NCBI GenBank assembly: GCA_033297075.1
Contig: MU858173.1
Span: 1 to 64,000, forward strand
DNA from: Rhypophila decipiens
Lineage: Eukaryota; Ascomycota; Sordariomycetes; Sordariales; Naviculisporaceae
Reading direction: 5' to 3'
Length of the DNA: 64,000 nucleotides
Below the pieces are notes generated by a model that was not told where the DNA came from, ran no database searches, and saw only the letters and a list, made by a program, of their open reading frames with translations. A program made the translations under genes and the position numbers. Position 1 is the stretch's first letter; each line of letters begins with the position of its first letter. Positions 22,479 to 33,257 of the stretch are shown piece after piece.

Positions 22479-23501
22479 TTTGCTGATTGCGACTTGCTGA
22501 TTGGTGTTAGTGCCAAGTCGTTCGTCTTATCAAGCTACCCCGCCAGGTCCCACTTTCTTTTTTTCCCTTCCCGGTATTTTCCAGATTCCCTCCAAAACCA
22601 ATCTAGGTATTCCAAAAGAAGAAACACCATCAAGTAGCTCATAAAAAAGTTCATGTACAATATCTAGAGTGGAATACTATTATTCTCAGTAAATTGAAGT
22701 TCTTGGTTTCTAGCATCCATTTCCACCCACCCCCGCTAGAAACACAATGAGGTGTGCCGTACCGTATTTCATGACTGTCTCATACCGTCATACCAAAACA
22801 CATCTCCAAGGACACATCATGTCTGTGAACCAAGATATTATATTCATAATTCACCATTAGCAAAAGGTCTTTTTTAGTCCAAGTGTTGCACGATGTGATG
22901 AATAGTAAAGGAAATGAGCAGACAAACTGCGGCATGAGTACGAATGGAATCCGGTTGTCACGTCATAATTTCGACACCGATCTAGGAGCTATTTGACGTT
23001 GCCGGATTTGTTAATCTTATTATATGATATGTTCTTAACCGTCCTCCTGTTTATTTCCATCATCTCTTCCGGAAGATAAGAGGGATGTAATTGCACATTG
23101 GAAAGAAAGCTCTTCTGGTTACCCCGGATAGTTATGAGACAATGAATGACGAACGGCCTTTCTCCTCCTATACGCAAAGATCGGTTGTACCGATGGGAAG
23201 TCAGGTTAAAAAGTCTGGAGGGCTTAATGTCAGTGCTTCTCGAGGCCGAATGGTGTGAAACACGCGCAATGGCCGGTGGGTATGCCTTTTGAGAGGATAT
23301 GGCCGGGCGGCGAGTACTAAGAGAACTTGAAAGAATCAGGCTGGATCAATGGCAACGAGTAAGCGTGTCCGATGTGGTAGAGAGAAATCGAAGTAGGAGG
23401 GTAGGATGCAGCAAAGACAAAGCGATAATAAGATGGGAACCAGAAGAAAATAAAAATACAAATGCCAAAAGAATGAATTAAGAAATGAGGCAACCGTTAC
23501 T
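22479..23501. other. intergenic, no gene seen
   Basis: About 1 kb between tRNA genes, with AT-rich patches and no supportable coding frame. Confidence 0.5.
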
Positions 23502-23587
23502 GCGCGATCCGAGATTCGAACTCGGGTCCCTTGCTTGTCCACGATGAGATTGGGAAGCAAGGATTCTAACCACTGAACTAACCGCGC
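23502..23587 (-). tRNA. tRNA-Gly (CCC) with intron
   Basis: On the minus strand the acceptor stem GCGCGGT/ATCGCGC pairs over 7 bp (one G-T). The D arm has the A box TTAGTTCAGTGG. The anticodon stem CTTGC/GCAAG holds loop TTCCCA...A (anticodon CCC) with an intron of about 15 bases after position 37. The T arm is CCGAGTTCGAATCTCGG. Confidence 0.9.
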
Positions 23588-24461
23588 CTCTTGTCATTTC
23601 CGGTGATTTGGTTGTGAGCAGGTGGACCTCCGTGTCCTGATATGGGTCCGTCCTGCTGCAGTTATTTCCACACGGAAGGAAAGACCGGTCCGGTGTTCGA
23701 GGTGAACGTCCCCCGGTTGTATGAACTTAAAACAAGTATCTCACGCACAAAATTGCAACTTCACTTGGAGATGAATTATAGCGGTATAACTGACAAGGTC
23801 ATTTGAAACATCATCTTGAACTTTGATCATGAATGCGTGGCATGTTGATGTCCAGAGGCAGTTTCTGGGAAATTGTCTGGGCATACATGCTTCCCTCGGG
23901 GACCCAACCTTCACGATCCTCATGGTCCTTCATGATCTCTTGAGAATGATGGACATGCCAGGTATCTCCGCGTCATTGCCACGCTCAGTTGCGGCGCCAC
24001 CGTTACTGACTTGCTAGACCTATGACGGACAGAGGTGTCTGCGAATGCCACCGGCTGACTTTGCTGATATGCTTCCAGTGTGGCTGCTGTACTTGTAAAC
24101 TTAGAATTTAGCCTTCCGCGCCCATCGCCGTAGGCTCGAAGTTCATGTCCTTCGTCAAGAGGTACCCAACGAAATGAAGAAACAGAAATGTTGGCTGAAA
24201 AAAATGGAATCCATAAAATGGACGTCAACGAGAACGCTTGACATGTTTTTCCCGGTAACCAAGATGGTTTTGTGGCTTTTACACTCACAGCTCCATCCCG
24301 TTAGATCTCATCAAGATAGAGCATAAGGTACCCGTAGAGAGTGTGAGTCATACGTACCCAAGACAGAAAATATCCACCAACACAAACCCTGACTCGACGA
24401 GGACGAATCCCACAATATTAGAAGCTTGCATTAACCATATTATAATCTAATTCACAGCAAC
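23588..24461. other. intergenic, no gene seen
   Basis: Between the Gly and initiator Met tRNA genes. A 122-codon minus frame (23920-24288) shows no features and is not called. Confidence 0.5.
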
Positions 24462-24533
24462 AGCTGCGTGGCGCAGCGGAAGCGCGCCGGGCTCATAACC
24501 CGGAGGTCACTCGATCGAAACGAGTCGCAGCTA
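24462..24533 (+). tRNA. initiator tRNA-Met (CAT)
   Basis: 72 bases, no intron. It shows the eukaryotic initiator marks: an A1-T72 end pair (AGCTGCG...CGCAGCTA), the D arm GTGGCGCAGCGGAAGCG, three G-C pairs under the anticodon (CGGG CTCATAA CCCG), and an ATCGAAA T-loop in place of TTCGA. The downstream sequence is T-rich. Confidence 0.95.
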
Positions 24534-24837
24534 TTCAATACCCAGAACTCTGAGTGAGTATTTTCTTTTTTGAGAAACTCTCTTATCCCTCCTTGTTGAC
24601 TCTCTTTCCCTCTTCGAGCAAGATACTGTTCTTCATTTTACCTTATTACCTCCTTATCTTAGAGAGCCGGTTTCGTATCTCTTATTTTTATAAAACTGAA
24701 AATTTCCAGTACTGTGTTTCCTCTGGTCCACCCTTTTCCGAAATCCCCACTGTATCGATTACCCCTTTTCAGTATTCCCCCACCTCCAGTAACCTAGTAA
24801 ACTGTAATTAGGTGCTGACACATCACTAATACCAACA
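24534..24837. other. short intergenic stretch
   Basis: T-rich DNA between two tRNA genes, including TTTTCTTTTTT shortly after the initiator tRNA, a plausible pol III terminator. No gene seen. Confidence 0.45.
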
Positions 24838-24909
24838 TCCGGTATAGTGTAACGGTCAACATATCGCGTTTTCACCGCGGGGCTCGGGGTTCGATTCCCC
24901 GTACCGGAG
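24838..24909 (+). tRNA. tRNA-Glu (TTC)
   Basis: Acceptor stem TCCGGTA/TACCGGA with discriminator G; A box TAGTGTAACGG; anticodon arm CGCG TTTTCAC CGCG (anticodon TTC); T arm CGGGGTTCGATTCCCCG. No intron. TTTTG follows the 3' end. Confidence 0.95.
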
Positions 24910-25246
24910 TTATCTTTTGCCTAGGTATATTTATGTCACTGCTTTCTTTTTAGTCATTTTGTATCAGTGGTCCTTATCATATTTTATTGCGAATGTAACG
25001 TGCATTAAGTTAAAGCTCGGTGCCCAATAAGCAAGTTCTCCTGTTCACTACCTCCAACGCCTTCCAAGATGAGCGGGACAGTCGAGCTGCAGATTAGTCG
25101 ACGGTGTTCCACATCCTCCATTTCACCTTTCCGAGGGGGATAGCACCTCGGTCATCCCTCCGGATTGGATTTTCATCAGCTTTCTTCCATCCATTTAATG
25201 ATTAAACCCTGTGCCTTGACCATTCGTACGCAGTGATAGTACCAGC
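24910..25246. other. intergenic, no gene seen
   Basis: Between the Glu tRNA and the 3' end of the kinase-ankyrin gene. Nothing supported. Confidence 0.5.
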
Positions 25247-28200
25247 TTAACTGCCGCGAAATTCCGTAAATTCCGGTGGTGGTGACCGTGGTGGTGGCCT
25301 TCCATCAAAAGTCACAGTCAATTTCAACCTCTCAATCTCTTCCTCGCTGTATATTTTGCGCATCTCCTCAAATCCTGCCGGGCTGACGAACATTCCTTGC
25401 TGGATGATTTTTCGTACCTCCTCTTCCGGTTCAACATAATCACGGTTAAGCTGTGCGAGGGGCGCGAACCTATGAGCACCCGACACGGAATTGTTTCTGA
25501 TATCTGTTCCCTGGGTTGGAAATTTCGCATCTTTCCAAGCAATTGAGTCGTTCTCCTGACTTGGATGAAACTTCACAGTGTCGAGTAGTTCCTCGTACTT
25601 GATGCGGGCATCCTCACTGGCCGACCACCTTGGCTGGACGATGCCGAGCACACCCTGGAGCAGCTTCAGTTGCACTCCGTTCGGAACAACATTTCCTCCC
25701 AAGATATAGTCGCAGTCCCACCAGCAACCCATAAGGTCTACGAGCTGTTCCTCGGGCTCTTTGGATCGATCTTCCCAGTGGGCCTTGCGGACTATCATGC
25801 CGATAGTGTCTCGTATTAGCTGGAACTGATAGTTAGTGCGGGTTCCAGTAATTCTTGGCAAATTCCACCAGCTTCCTTCGACCAGTCTCCTCCGTATCGT
25901 TCGGTCCCACTCGCATCTCAGTATCACCGGTAGCACTTGGAATGATACTGATAGGACTAGTCTCCAGCTCGATATACTCGATCGTTGCCTGTTCCATGTC
26001 GTCTCCAGGCAGATTGAGCCCAAGGTTGCTGTATTGCTCATTTCCGTACATTGGTAGCTCCTCGTCACCTAGTTCGCCTTGAAGCGAGGTTTCATAGCCG
26101 TCGACGCTTCGTGGCAGAATCCTCAAGGCAACTTCATTTCCCGATCGCCTTGCGATATCCTGTGCGGTCAGGCCCTGTTTGTTTCGCATAGTGGTGATGT
26201 CAGCTCCCTGCTTATGATTACGAAATAGGAAGCTGAAAATGGCGTTCCTGCCCATTAACACTGCCAAGTGCACAGGCGCGTTGCCATAAAAGTCATGCTT
26301 ATCCAGCGGTGAGTCTGCCTTCAACAGGGCCATGACGATCTCCAGTGAGCCGTTCATGATGGCACAATGTAATGGGGTGCCATATTGATTGTTGCAGAGG
26401 TCGAGTTTTGGCTTCTCTTGCTCATGCTGTAAAATGGCCTGGACAATCTCAAGATTGCCGTTCAGACAGGCTTTGTGAAGGACCGTCATGCCGTACTTGT
26501 CGGTGTGGTTGACAATGGCGCCATTCTCGAGCAGGATCGACAAGTTTGTCCTAAATGAGCAGCTATGAAGTGCTGTTCTTCCGTGCTTATCCTCGATGTT
26601 GAGCAGCTTGGGACACAGCTTCAAGAGCCAACTTGTTGCTCGGTTCGACGGTCCTGTAACGGCCATGTGCAACGGGGTTCGACCCATGCTGTCCATTGGA
26701 GGAGCACGTTCCGCCTCGAAACATCTGGTGTTCGAACTAATGATCTCAAGAATGTGAGTACTGTCCGGAGTGTCTCTTCGGGCGGCCATCTGCGCTGCAA
26801 ATATGACGGGAAGGTCGTATATGTTCTTGTTTCCTGGCTTTGTTAGGGGCAAGGACGCGAGGTCTGGCATAGCATGAACCAGAGCCGCAAACGTATCGAC
26901 ACTGTGGAAGTCAATGGCTTGAGAAATCGCCGTCATTCCGTTAGGTGCAACGGTATCGAGGCAGGTAAGTTCTCGCAGGATTTCGATCGTCCGAGACAAC
27001 CGAAGGTTCCGTTCATTGCCGTGAATGGCTTCCTCCTCCAGTGGTGACAAGTAGCTCAGCGCGCAACCAAATGCCCTATTTGCGGCAGTCTTCAGCTTGG
27101 TTGCGACGCCATCGGCCTCTAACAGCGCTTTGAGAATCTCCGAGTTGTGGTATTTTGCCGCTAGGTGTATTGCGTTCCATGTCACCCGAGGATCTGACGG
27201 GGGGTATTGGCTTTCCTCATACACAGGAAGCAACGGGTCGGCTCCGCATGAAAGAAGATACTGTACAGCAGAGAGGTTGTTGACCGCCAGGGCAAATGCA
27301 AGTGGCGAGCCACTCAACCGAGTTGGCCATTGAGGGTGTATGGTATGAAATATGGGACACCTGGTGTGGAGGCTATCCCGTCGGTCCCGGGCGGGTTGGT
27401 CATGGTAGTAGATGTGCAGTCTCTTATCACGGAGCTCAATGTCATTGATCATTGCGATACGGTGATAAATAGAACAGTGACAGGCGTCAGAGATGATACT
27501 GGCAGTGCTGGAAACGTCTCCCTGTACTGTTCCCAACTGGTCAGGATCGGCCACGAGCACCTCGTTGTCGTCGATAAAATCCAGGACCAAAATGTTCGGA
27601 GTTTTGTGTTTATCTGTTGACTTGAGTAGAGCTCTGAGTTTGTCGAGATATGTGCTCGTCGCACTACTAGTCTCAGGCTCTCCGTCGGAATGGATCAAAT
27701 GGCCAAAAACCTGAGCAACTGGATGCGAAAGGCTCTGCGCTGTCTGAGCATGTCGGGAAGCCTGTGCAAGGGACGGCGCTGTCCCGAACCCCAGCTTGTA
27801 GCATATGGCTAACTGCCATGTGGCTTCTGCGCTGTCTCGGATTCGTGTGTTCGAAACAAGGGTTTGGAGGTTGTTAAAGATCTGCACCTGGTGTTCCCAA
27901 ACCATCTCTCGGTCCAGATCAGGGCGGAACATCTGTTGTGTCGTTATCATTTGCTGTCAGTAAATAGGCAACTCCTTTTGTTGCTTCTTTAGGGCTGCTA
28001 GTGAACGAGTAGAACGTACATCATATGACCACTCTGAGTCACCAAGATGTAGAGCAATCATCGCCTGCAATACCTGAGTTCCGGCCGAGCTATGAAGTGG
28101 TAACAAGTTAGCTACTGTACTTGTGAGGTCCAAAGACCCTAGGAGTCTACTTACTGCCAGGTCGACATAAATGGATAGCTGACAAGGTTGGATCTGCGCT

Positions 28201-29451
28201 GAAAGGGATCAACTTGCAAAGCCATAGCCAACCCGGCACATAGAATCGACCTCCGAAGAGAATTTGCATGCCCAGTCAGCCTTGGGATCGATTTCTTGGC
28301 CAAGTCCAGCAAAGTCTCTGGGTGTTCAACATAGCAAGGGGCTTCACTGGCACTGTCTGGGACCAAGCCTTCATCGACGATGTGTCGAAAATACTCCTTG
28401 CCGTCGAGAAATGTCTCCCAGACCAGGAGTCCAAAAGACCAAACATCGCATTTATGCATTTCATCAGATGCAATGGGGTATTGATCTTGCTCGTGGACTT
28501 CTGGAGCATTGTAGCTGGTAATGGATGATGTCAGTCGGCTACATTATCTTGTAACATGGAGAGATGGAGCTCACGGAAATTTTCCTGTATATCTCAGCGA
28601 CTCATCATTAGGATCTTGCCCGCTATTTCCGAGGACGATCGAGTGGCCAAAGTCAGCAAGTTTGGCAATGGTACCTAATGGACGATCGCCACAGTCGAAT
28701 ATCAGGACGTTGTCAAGCTTTGTGTCCCCATGAACGATACCACATGCATGTAGGCCAGCAATGGCAGAGGCTACATCACCAAGAAGAATCTCTTTGTGCT
28801 GAATCGAGAGCTTGGGACTGGCGGCGAGGAGGTACTCCCGAAAGGTGCCATGGGCTGCATAAGGTACCAGAAGATATGGCATGATCTGACCGCCTGTGTT
28901 TGATGGTCCAGATTGGCCTGATCCACCTCCAGAAGATTTGTGCCACCCGTAGCCAAGCACATCGATGATATTTGGATGGGCTCGGAGTGGGTGGTGACGC
29001 ATAATTCGAAGCTCAAGGATCACGGACTTCAGTCTGCGTCGATACGTCGAGTCGTTTGGAGAAGAGCCGATCTTGAGCTGTTTGATAGCGAGAAGAAGTT
29101 CATGATTCCTGTTGTTGCGCACCTGGCATCTATGCACGATGAAGGTCTCACCCTCACCGAGCTTCTCCTCGCGCTGGACTTGGCTCCACGGACATAGCGG
29201 CAAGCTGAGAGACTTGACGGTCTGAATAACGCCATCCAGGCCCAGGCTGGACGCCTCTGCAGGATTTGAGAAAGCAGCAGAACTAAGAGTGGATATGCGC
29301 GTCCGCGAAGAACCTGTCATCCAACTCAGCGTGGAAGCCACCGACGCTGAGCTGCTCTGTTATCGCCGATGACGTTAGGTACGGACCAAGGCCAAAAGCT
29401 GGGACTGATGAATAGAAGAGTTCGTCTTACACTTAAATCACCGAATTCCAT
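25247..29451 (-). CDS. protein kinase with SEL1-like and ankyrin repeats
   Basis: Six or seven exons on the minus strand: 29451-29431, 29356-28575, 28514-28155, 28089-28020, 27953-25869 and 25819-25247; about 1296 residues. The kinase domain (about residues 65-385) is intact: LGEGETFIVH loop, AIK Lys, an alpha-C Glu (ILELRIMRH), HGDTKLDN catalytic loop (HGD for HRD), DFG, YNAPE, and DVWSFGLLVWE. A SEL1-like stretch (WQLAICYKLGFGTAPSLAQA) follows near residue 450. Roughly six to ten ankyrin repeats occupy about 630-1030 (for example GRTPLHMAV, GRTALHSCS, GMTVLHKAC, GTPLHCAIM). The last junction is unsure: a weak donor GTGGAA at 25868 joined to TTCCAG at 25820 after ACTAAC keeps frame. Without it the protein stops at 25833, losing about 190 Pro/Glu-rich residues. 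It diverges from the HeLo-pseudokinase gene. Probable role: a signalling kinase that senses or relays through ankyrin contacts. Confidence 0.8.
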
Positions 29452-29756
29452 CGTAGCAATGGCTCACGAACACTGCACGGCAGCAGTTTTGCTCAGTGCT
29501 TTAATGCAAATGAAGGCTGCTGTGTTTCAGGCAGAATCTGATTTCAGGTGTCAAGAACGGCAATTCACCGCATCACGTGTGTGATGTGCCAAAAATCGTG
29601 CATATTGCTCCTGCCTCAAACCTCCAAGTGGTACCATTCAGCTCAGCCCCCACGAACCCCGCAACTGTTCCAGACCCAAGTTGGTTCCCTCACTCGTGGC
29701 TTCCCTTTTCGTCTTCACCGGCCGAAACACGACTGGAGTACACTACAGCTGACAAA
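29452..29756. promoter_or_regulatory. shared bidirectional promoter of the kinase / HeLo-pseudokinase pair
   Basis: Only 305 bp separate the two start codons. No TATA box is obvious on either strand. A palindromic CACGTGTG stands at about 29574, a possible bHLH-type (E-box) site. Co-regulation of the two genes is inferred from the spacing. Confidence 0.5.
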
Positions 29757-31626
29757 ATGGACATCGCTGCTATGACAATCAAGGCGCTTGAGCTGATGTG
29801 GGTATTTGGGAACCAAACGGCAGAACTGATCATCACTTTCCGAGCGTTCGACAGCGTAAGGGCAGATTGTCTGTTTGTAGTACAAAGCCCTTTATTCTGA
29901 CACTCAACAGGATGCGAGACTCCTCGAGGCCAAGATCAGAGATGAGATTAGCACGGGAAAGTATATGAAGCATCTCCTGTTTGACTCTTCATCGGTAAGT
30001 TTAGTCTTTCTTGAGCATCTTTCTTTTGGTATTGTTCATAATATCTTGATAGTACTAGGTGTGATCTCGTTAACATCTTGACCCTTTGGACAATGATCTG
30101 TTCAGGTATATGATAGTAAAACACTTTTCGACCAGTTCGACTACGATGTACAGAGTCAGATCCTCGTCTTCTTCGAACAATCCACAGGAGTGCTGCATCA
30201 AGCCCTCCAAGTCCTCACCCGTCTCTTTGGAAACCGCGACTCGGACCCTCCCAAGCTCCTGGCTTCCTCGTCCGATGCCTCCTCCTTCAGTTCTGCATCA
30301 ACAGCCTTCACATACGAATATCCAAAAGCCCAGCAACACAATAGTCCAGGACTCGGGCCAAGCCTCCAAGTTGACCCCATCCCCCGAAAACCCAGCCCAC
30401 TCAAGCGGTTATGGTGGTCTGTCTACGACAAGCGGCGAATCGAGTCCATTCTAGCCGAATTCAGCGACCTCAATGCCCGGAATCTGAGAAAGATCCAGCT
30501 CTGGTGCCTTGGGGCGGAGCTGAGCGTTGATCGTGGCGGACATCTTTTGCGACTTGAGAGTGATCCAAATTCCAAAGCTCTGGGATTCGACCTCGACGCA
30601 AGACTTCAGATTTCCACCATCGAGGGTGTTTCAGGCCCTATGGACTCTGAAGAGCTGGAGGTTCAAGAGTCCAAGGTGCTGATCGGGGACATGCCTGCGA
30701 TTCAGGACGTGCTCGGAGGTCGGTATGGGATTTCACAGTGGGATGGGCGTCCGGTCCTTGTCGAGTACCGTAATTACGCACCCGAATCTCCGGTACCCGT
30801 CATGCTCGATGACCGCACCCGAGAGGTCATCGACCGCCTCGCCAAAGTCCTGCACCAGCCGAAAGAGACCATCTTCCGCATGCCCAATTGTCTTGGTTGG
30901 ACTAGCCAAGCGGAGCAGAACAGGGCGGCCCTATTCTTTGCTATTCCGGAAGGCTCCCAGCCGTCACCTATCAGTCTCCTTGACATAATCGTCTCATCAC
31001 CAACTACGCCGTCTTTGGGCAGCAGATTTACCCTCGCACTGCGATTAGCAGGCTGTATATCCCAACTTCAGCTCGTGAAATGGGTCCATGAAAGCTTCCG
31101 CAGCGAAAACATTCTCTTTTACCCTCGTGTTGACGTTAAACACGAGAACGCCGATGACCGATGCACGCCTCACAATATCGACCTCACCGAACCTTGGGTC
31201 CTTGGATTCGAAAACAGCAGACCAGATCCGTTTTTCTCGGCCGGACGCCCAGACAAGTGCCCTGAGCGAGACGTCTACCGCCATCCCAGCCGACAACAAA
31301 CACCAACGCAGCACTTCAACAAGCTGCACGACATCTACGCACTGGGAGTTGTGCTGCTGGAAATTGGCCTCTGGCAGGAAGCGCTGAGTCTGGAAAAAGG
31401 ACGGTTCGCCAAGGTGCGAGAGCCGCTGACGATCAAGAAACAACTCGTCAAGAATGCGGAAAAACGACTCGGGGCCAAGATGGGCAACCGATACCGGGAT
31501 GTTGTGGTCCGGTGTCTGGAGGGAAGATTCGAGGTTGTGAATGACACCAAGGAGGAACTGAAGCTGCAGCAGGCGTTTCGGGAAACTGTGGTCGATGTGT
31601 TGGAGAGGTCCGCAAACAACATCTGA
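29757..31626 (+). CDS. HeLo-like domain fused to pseudokinase (MLKL-like architecture)
   Basis: Three exons: 29757-29855, 29911-29994 and 30106-31626, 567 residues, all splices phase 0 with GTAAGG, GTAAGT donors. Residues 1-105 are helical and match the layout of fungal HeLo-type N termini: MDIAAMTIKALELMWVFG, then DARLLEAKIRDEIS, GKYMKHLLF and LFDQFDYDVQSQILVFF. A Ser/Pro-rich stretch follows, then a domain with the kinase fold (about 240-560). It has lost catalysis: the beta-3 Lys is missing (PVLVEYR), the catalytic loop is HESFRSEN with no Asp, and DFG is replaced by GFEN. The C-lobe landmarks YRHP and HDIYALGVVLLEIGLW remain. This is the fungal HeLo/DUF7580-like class. A membrane-acting death or incompatibility role is inferred from family knowledge; no amyloid motif was seen. 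Confidence 0.72.
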
Positions 31627-31798
31627 CCTTTCGCTCTTACGCTTTGACAGTTACACTGCAGGCGACAAGTCATGAGTGATATGACCTCTGTAGCTCTGCT
31701 TTCTATACCTAATATCATGCCAGAAAAGCTCACATACCTTACCTTTTCACAGGCACGTGAGGCATTTTAGCACCTTCTTACCGTAGAACGTTCACATG
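31627..31798. other. 3' flank of the HeLo-pseudokinase gene
   Basis: Short spacer with no feature. Confidence 0.4.
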
Positions 31799-32020
31799 TT
31801 AGCGACATGTTAGGTAATCGATGAGATAATAAAGGTTTCGTGCTAATGCACGATCGACATCATCGTCAGCAAATAATGGGCCGATGTCCTTCGGCGACGG
31901 TTGAGTTATGGCTCCACCAGGAATTGACTTGGGGATGTCATCTGGAGGGGCCGCAGGGATCGACAATGCGGTGGCCATCTTGCAGACATGATCGATAATT
32001 AAGTGGCCAAACCGTTGCAT
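31799..32020 (-). CDS. possible small protein, unknown
   Basis: 73-residue frame starting at ATG 32020 (alternative ATG at 31978 giving MATALSIPAAPPDD). Its composition is protein-like: a Pro-rich middle, then FADDDVDRALARNLYYLIDYL, which could form an amphipathic helix. It has no signal peptide or known motif. It lies convergent to the HeLo-pseudokinase gene and divergent from the PEBP gene, whose upstream region it overlaps. It may be chance. Confidence 0.25.
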   Translation of the reverse strand: MQRFGHLIIDHVCKMATALSIPAAPPDDIPKSIPGGAITQPSPKDIGPLFADDDVDRALARNLYYLIDYLTCR

Positions 32021-32231
32021 TACTACACACCATTTCTATCCACGACTCCATTTGTTTGCCCTTCAAAACAGACACATGCTTTCAATCAAGAATATCAGAC
32101 GCCGAAGCAATCATCCATCAGACGGACATTATCATCTTCGTCCGAATCATCATCCGGTCTCAACTATCCCCGAGCGAGCAAGCTCCCCAGACAAAAGAAC
32201 TGCCAAAAGAACACACAACAAAGCCAACAAG

Positions 32232-33038
32232 ATGCCAAAAGAAGCCCCCAGCATAACCTCAACCCTCGCCTCTCTGGCTTCCCTCTCCTCAACTCGCTCC
32301 CCAGCTCCTCTAAAGATCCACTTTCCAACAACAAACACAACCGTCTCCTCCCCCGGCGTCCACCTCACCAAAGAAGCTACAAGCCCTTCACCAATCTACT
32401 CAATCTCAGCATCGGCCCTGTCCCACCTAACCTTTCCCAACTGCGACCTCTCCCCAAGCACCTCGGCAAGCACAGAAAGCAGTCTATCCTCCGCCTCCGC
32501 ATCCACCTCGGCCCTTCAATCAGGACAAGCTTCAGCCTCCGCCGGCCGTAGAAGATCCAGCGGAATATCTCTCCGTCCCGATCCCGCCCAACTCCACAGC
32601 CAACCGCGATACATGGTCGTAGCACTAGACCTAGACGCCCCCTTCCCCTCGGTACCCCTAATGGCGCCCTTGTTACATGGTGTTCAAGCGGATCTGGTCC
32701 TTTCAACCGATGAGATTGACGAGGGAGAAGAGTATATACCTCTCGAAGTGGCGTCTTTGGATTCGGCAGAGGGATACGGGGAGTGTGTGAACCATGTTGT
32801 GGATTATATTGGACCGTCGCCTCCGCCGACGAGTAGTCCGCATCGATACATGTTTATGTTGTGGGAGCAGCCTAGGGGGTTGACTAGGGCGAGAATTGCT
32901 GAGGAGGTTAAATTGGGCAATGGGTATGGGCATGGAGATCATATGGGTATTAAGGGGCGCGCGAGGTGGGATCAGGAGGGGTTCGAGAAGAGATTGGGAT
33001 TGGAGAGGGTTGTTGGAGGGAACTATTTTGTTTGTTGA
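32232..33038 (+). CDS. phosphatidylethanolamine-binding (PEBP/CETR) family protein
   Basis: Intronless from the ATG at 32232 (MPKEAPSITSTLASL), 268 residues; an upstream in-frame ATG at 32076 would add 52 basic residues. PEBP signatures: YMVVALDLDAPFP (the DPDAP motif, here DLDAP), LLHGVQADL (the HW/HGL position), and SPHRYMFMLWEQP (GxHR...L..Q). A Ser/Ala-rich insert of about 70 residues lies between the first strand (APLKIHFP) and DLDAP. Fungal PEBPs bind anionic ligands and some inhibit carboxypeptidase Y or act in kinase control; the role here is unknown. The short hydrophobic N terminus is not a convincing signal peptide. Confidence 0.8.
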   Translation: MPKEAPSITSTLASLASLSSTRSPAPLKIHFPTTNTTVSSPGVHLTKEATSPSPIYSISASALSHLTFPNCDLSPSTSASTESSLSSASASTSALQSGQASASAGRRRSSGISLRPDPAQLHSQPRYMVVALDLDAPFPSVPLMAPLLHGVQADLVLSTDEIDEGEEYIPLEVASLDSAEGYGECVNHVVDYIGPSPPPTSSPHRYMFMLWEQPRGLTRARIAEEVKLGNGYGHGDHMGIKGRARWDQEGFEKRLGLERVVGGNYFVC

Positions 33039-33257
33039 ATAGGTTTGCTCGCATGGGAAATCGTTGGTTGGTTGTTTTCGGTTACTTCTTTTCAAGATTG
33101 ACACGCTTCAGACTGTCTGGTTGATGATCAAGGACTTGTGGAACGTGTCCCATTCATCCATTGCACCTAAGAACTTGGAATCATAACTACAGATACTGTT
33201 ACATGTAGTCATCGACATTGAAGCACCCCATATAACTAATGTTTCCACCCTGGCCTT

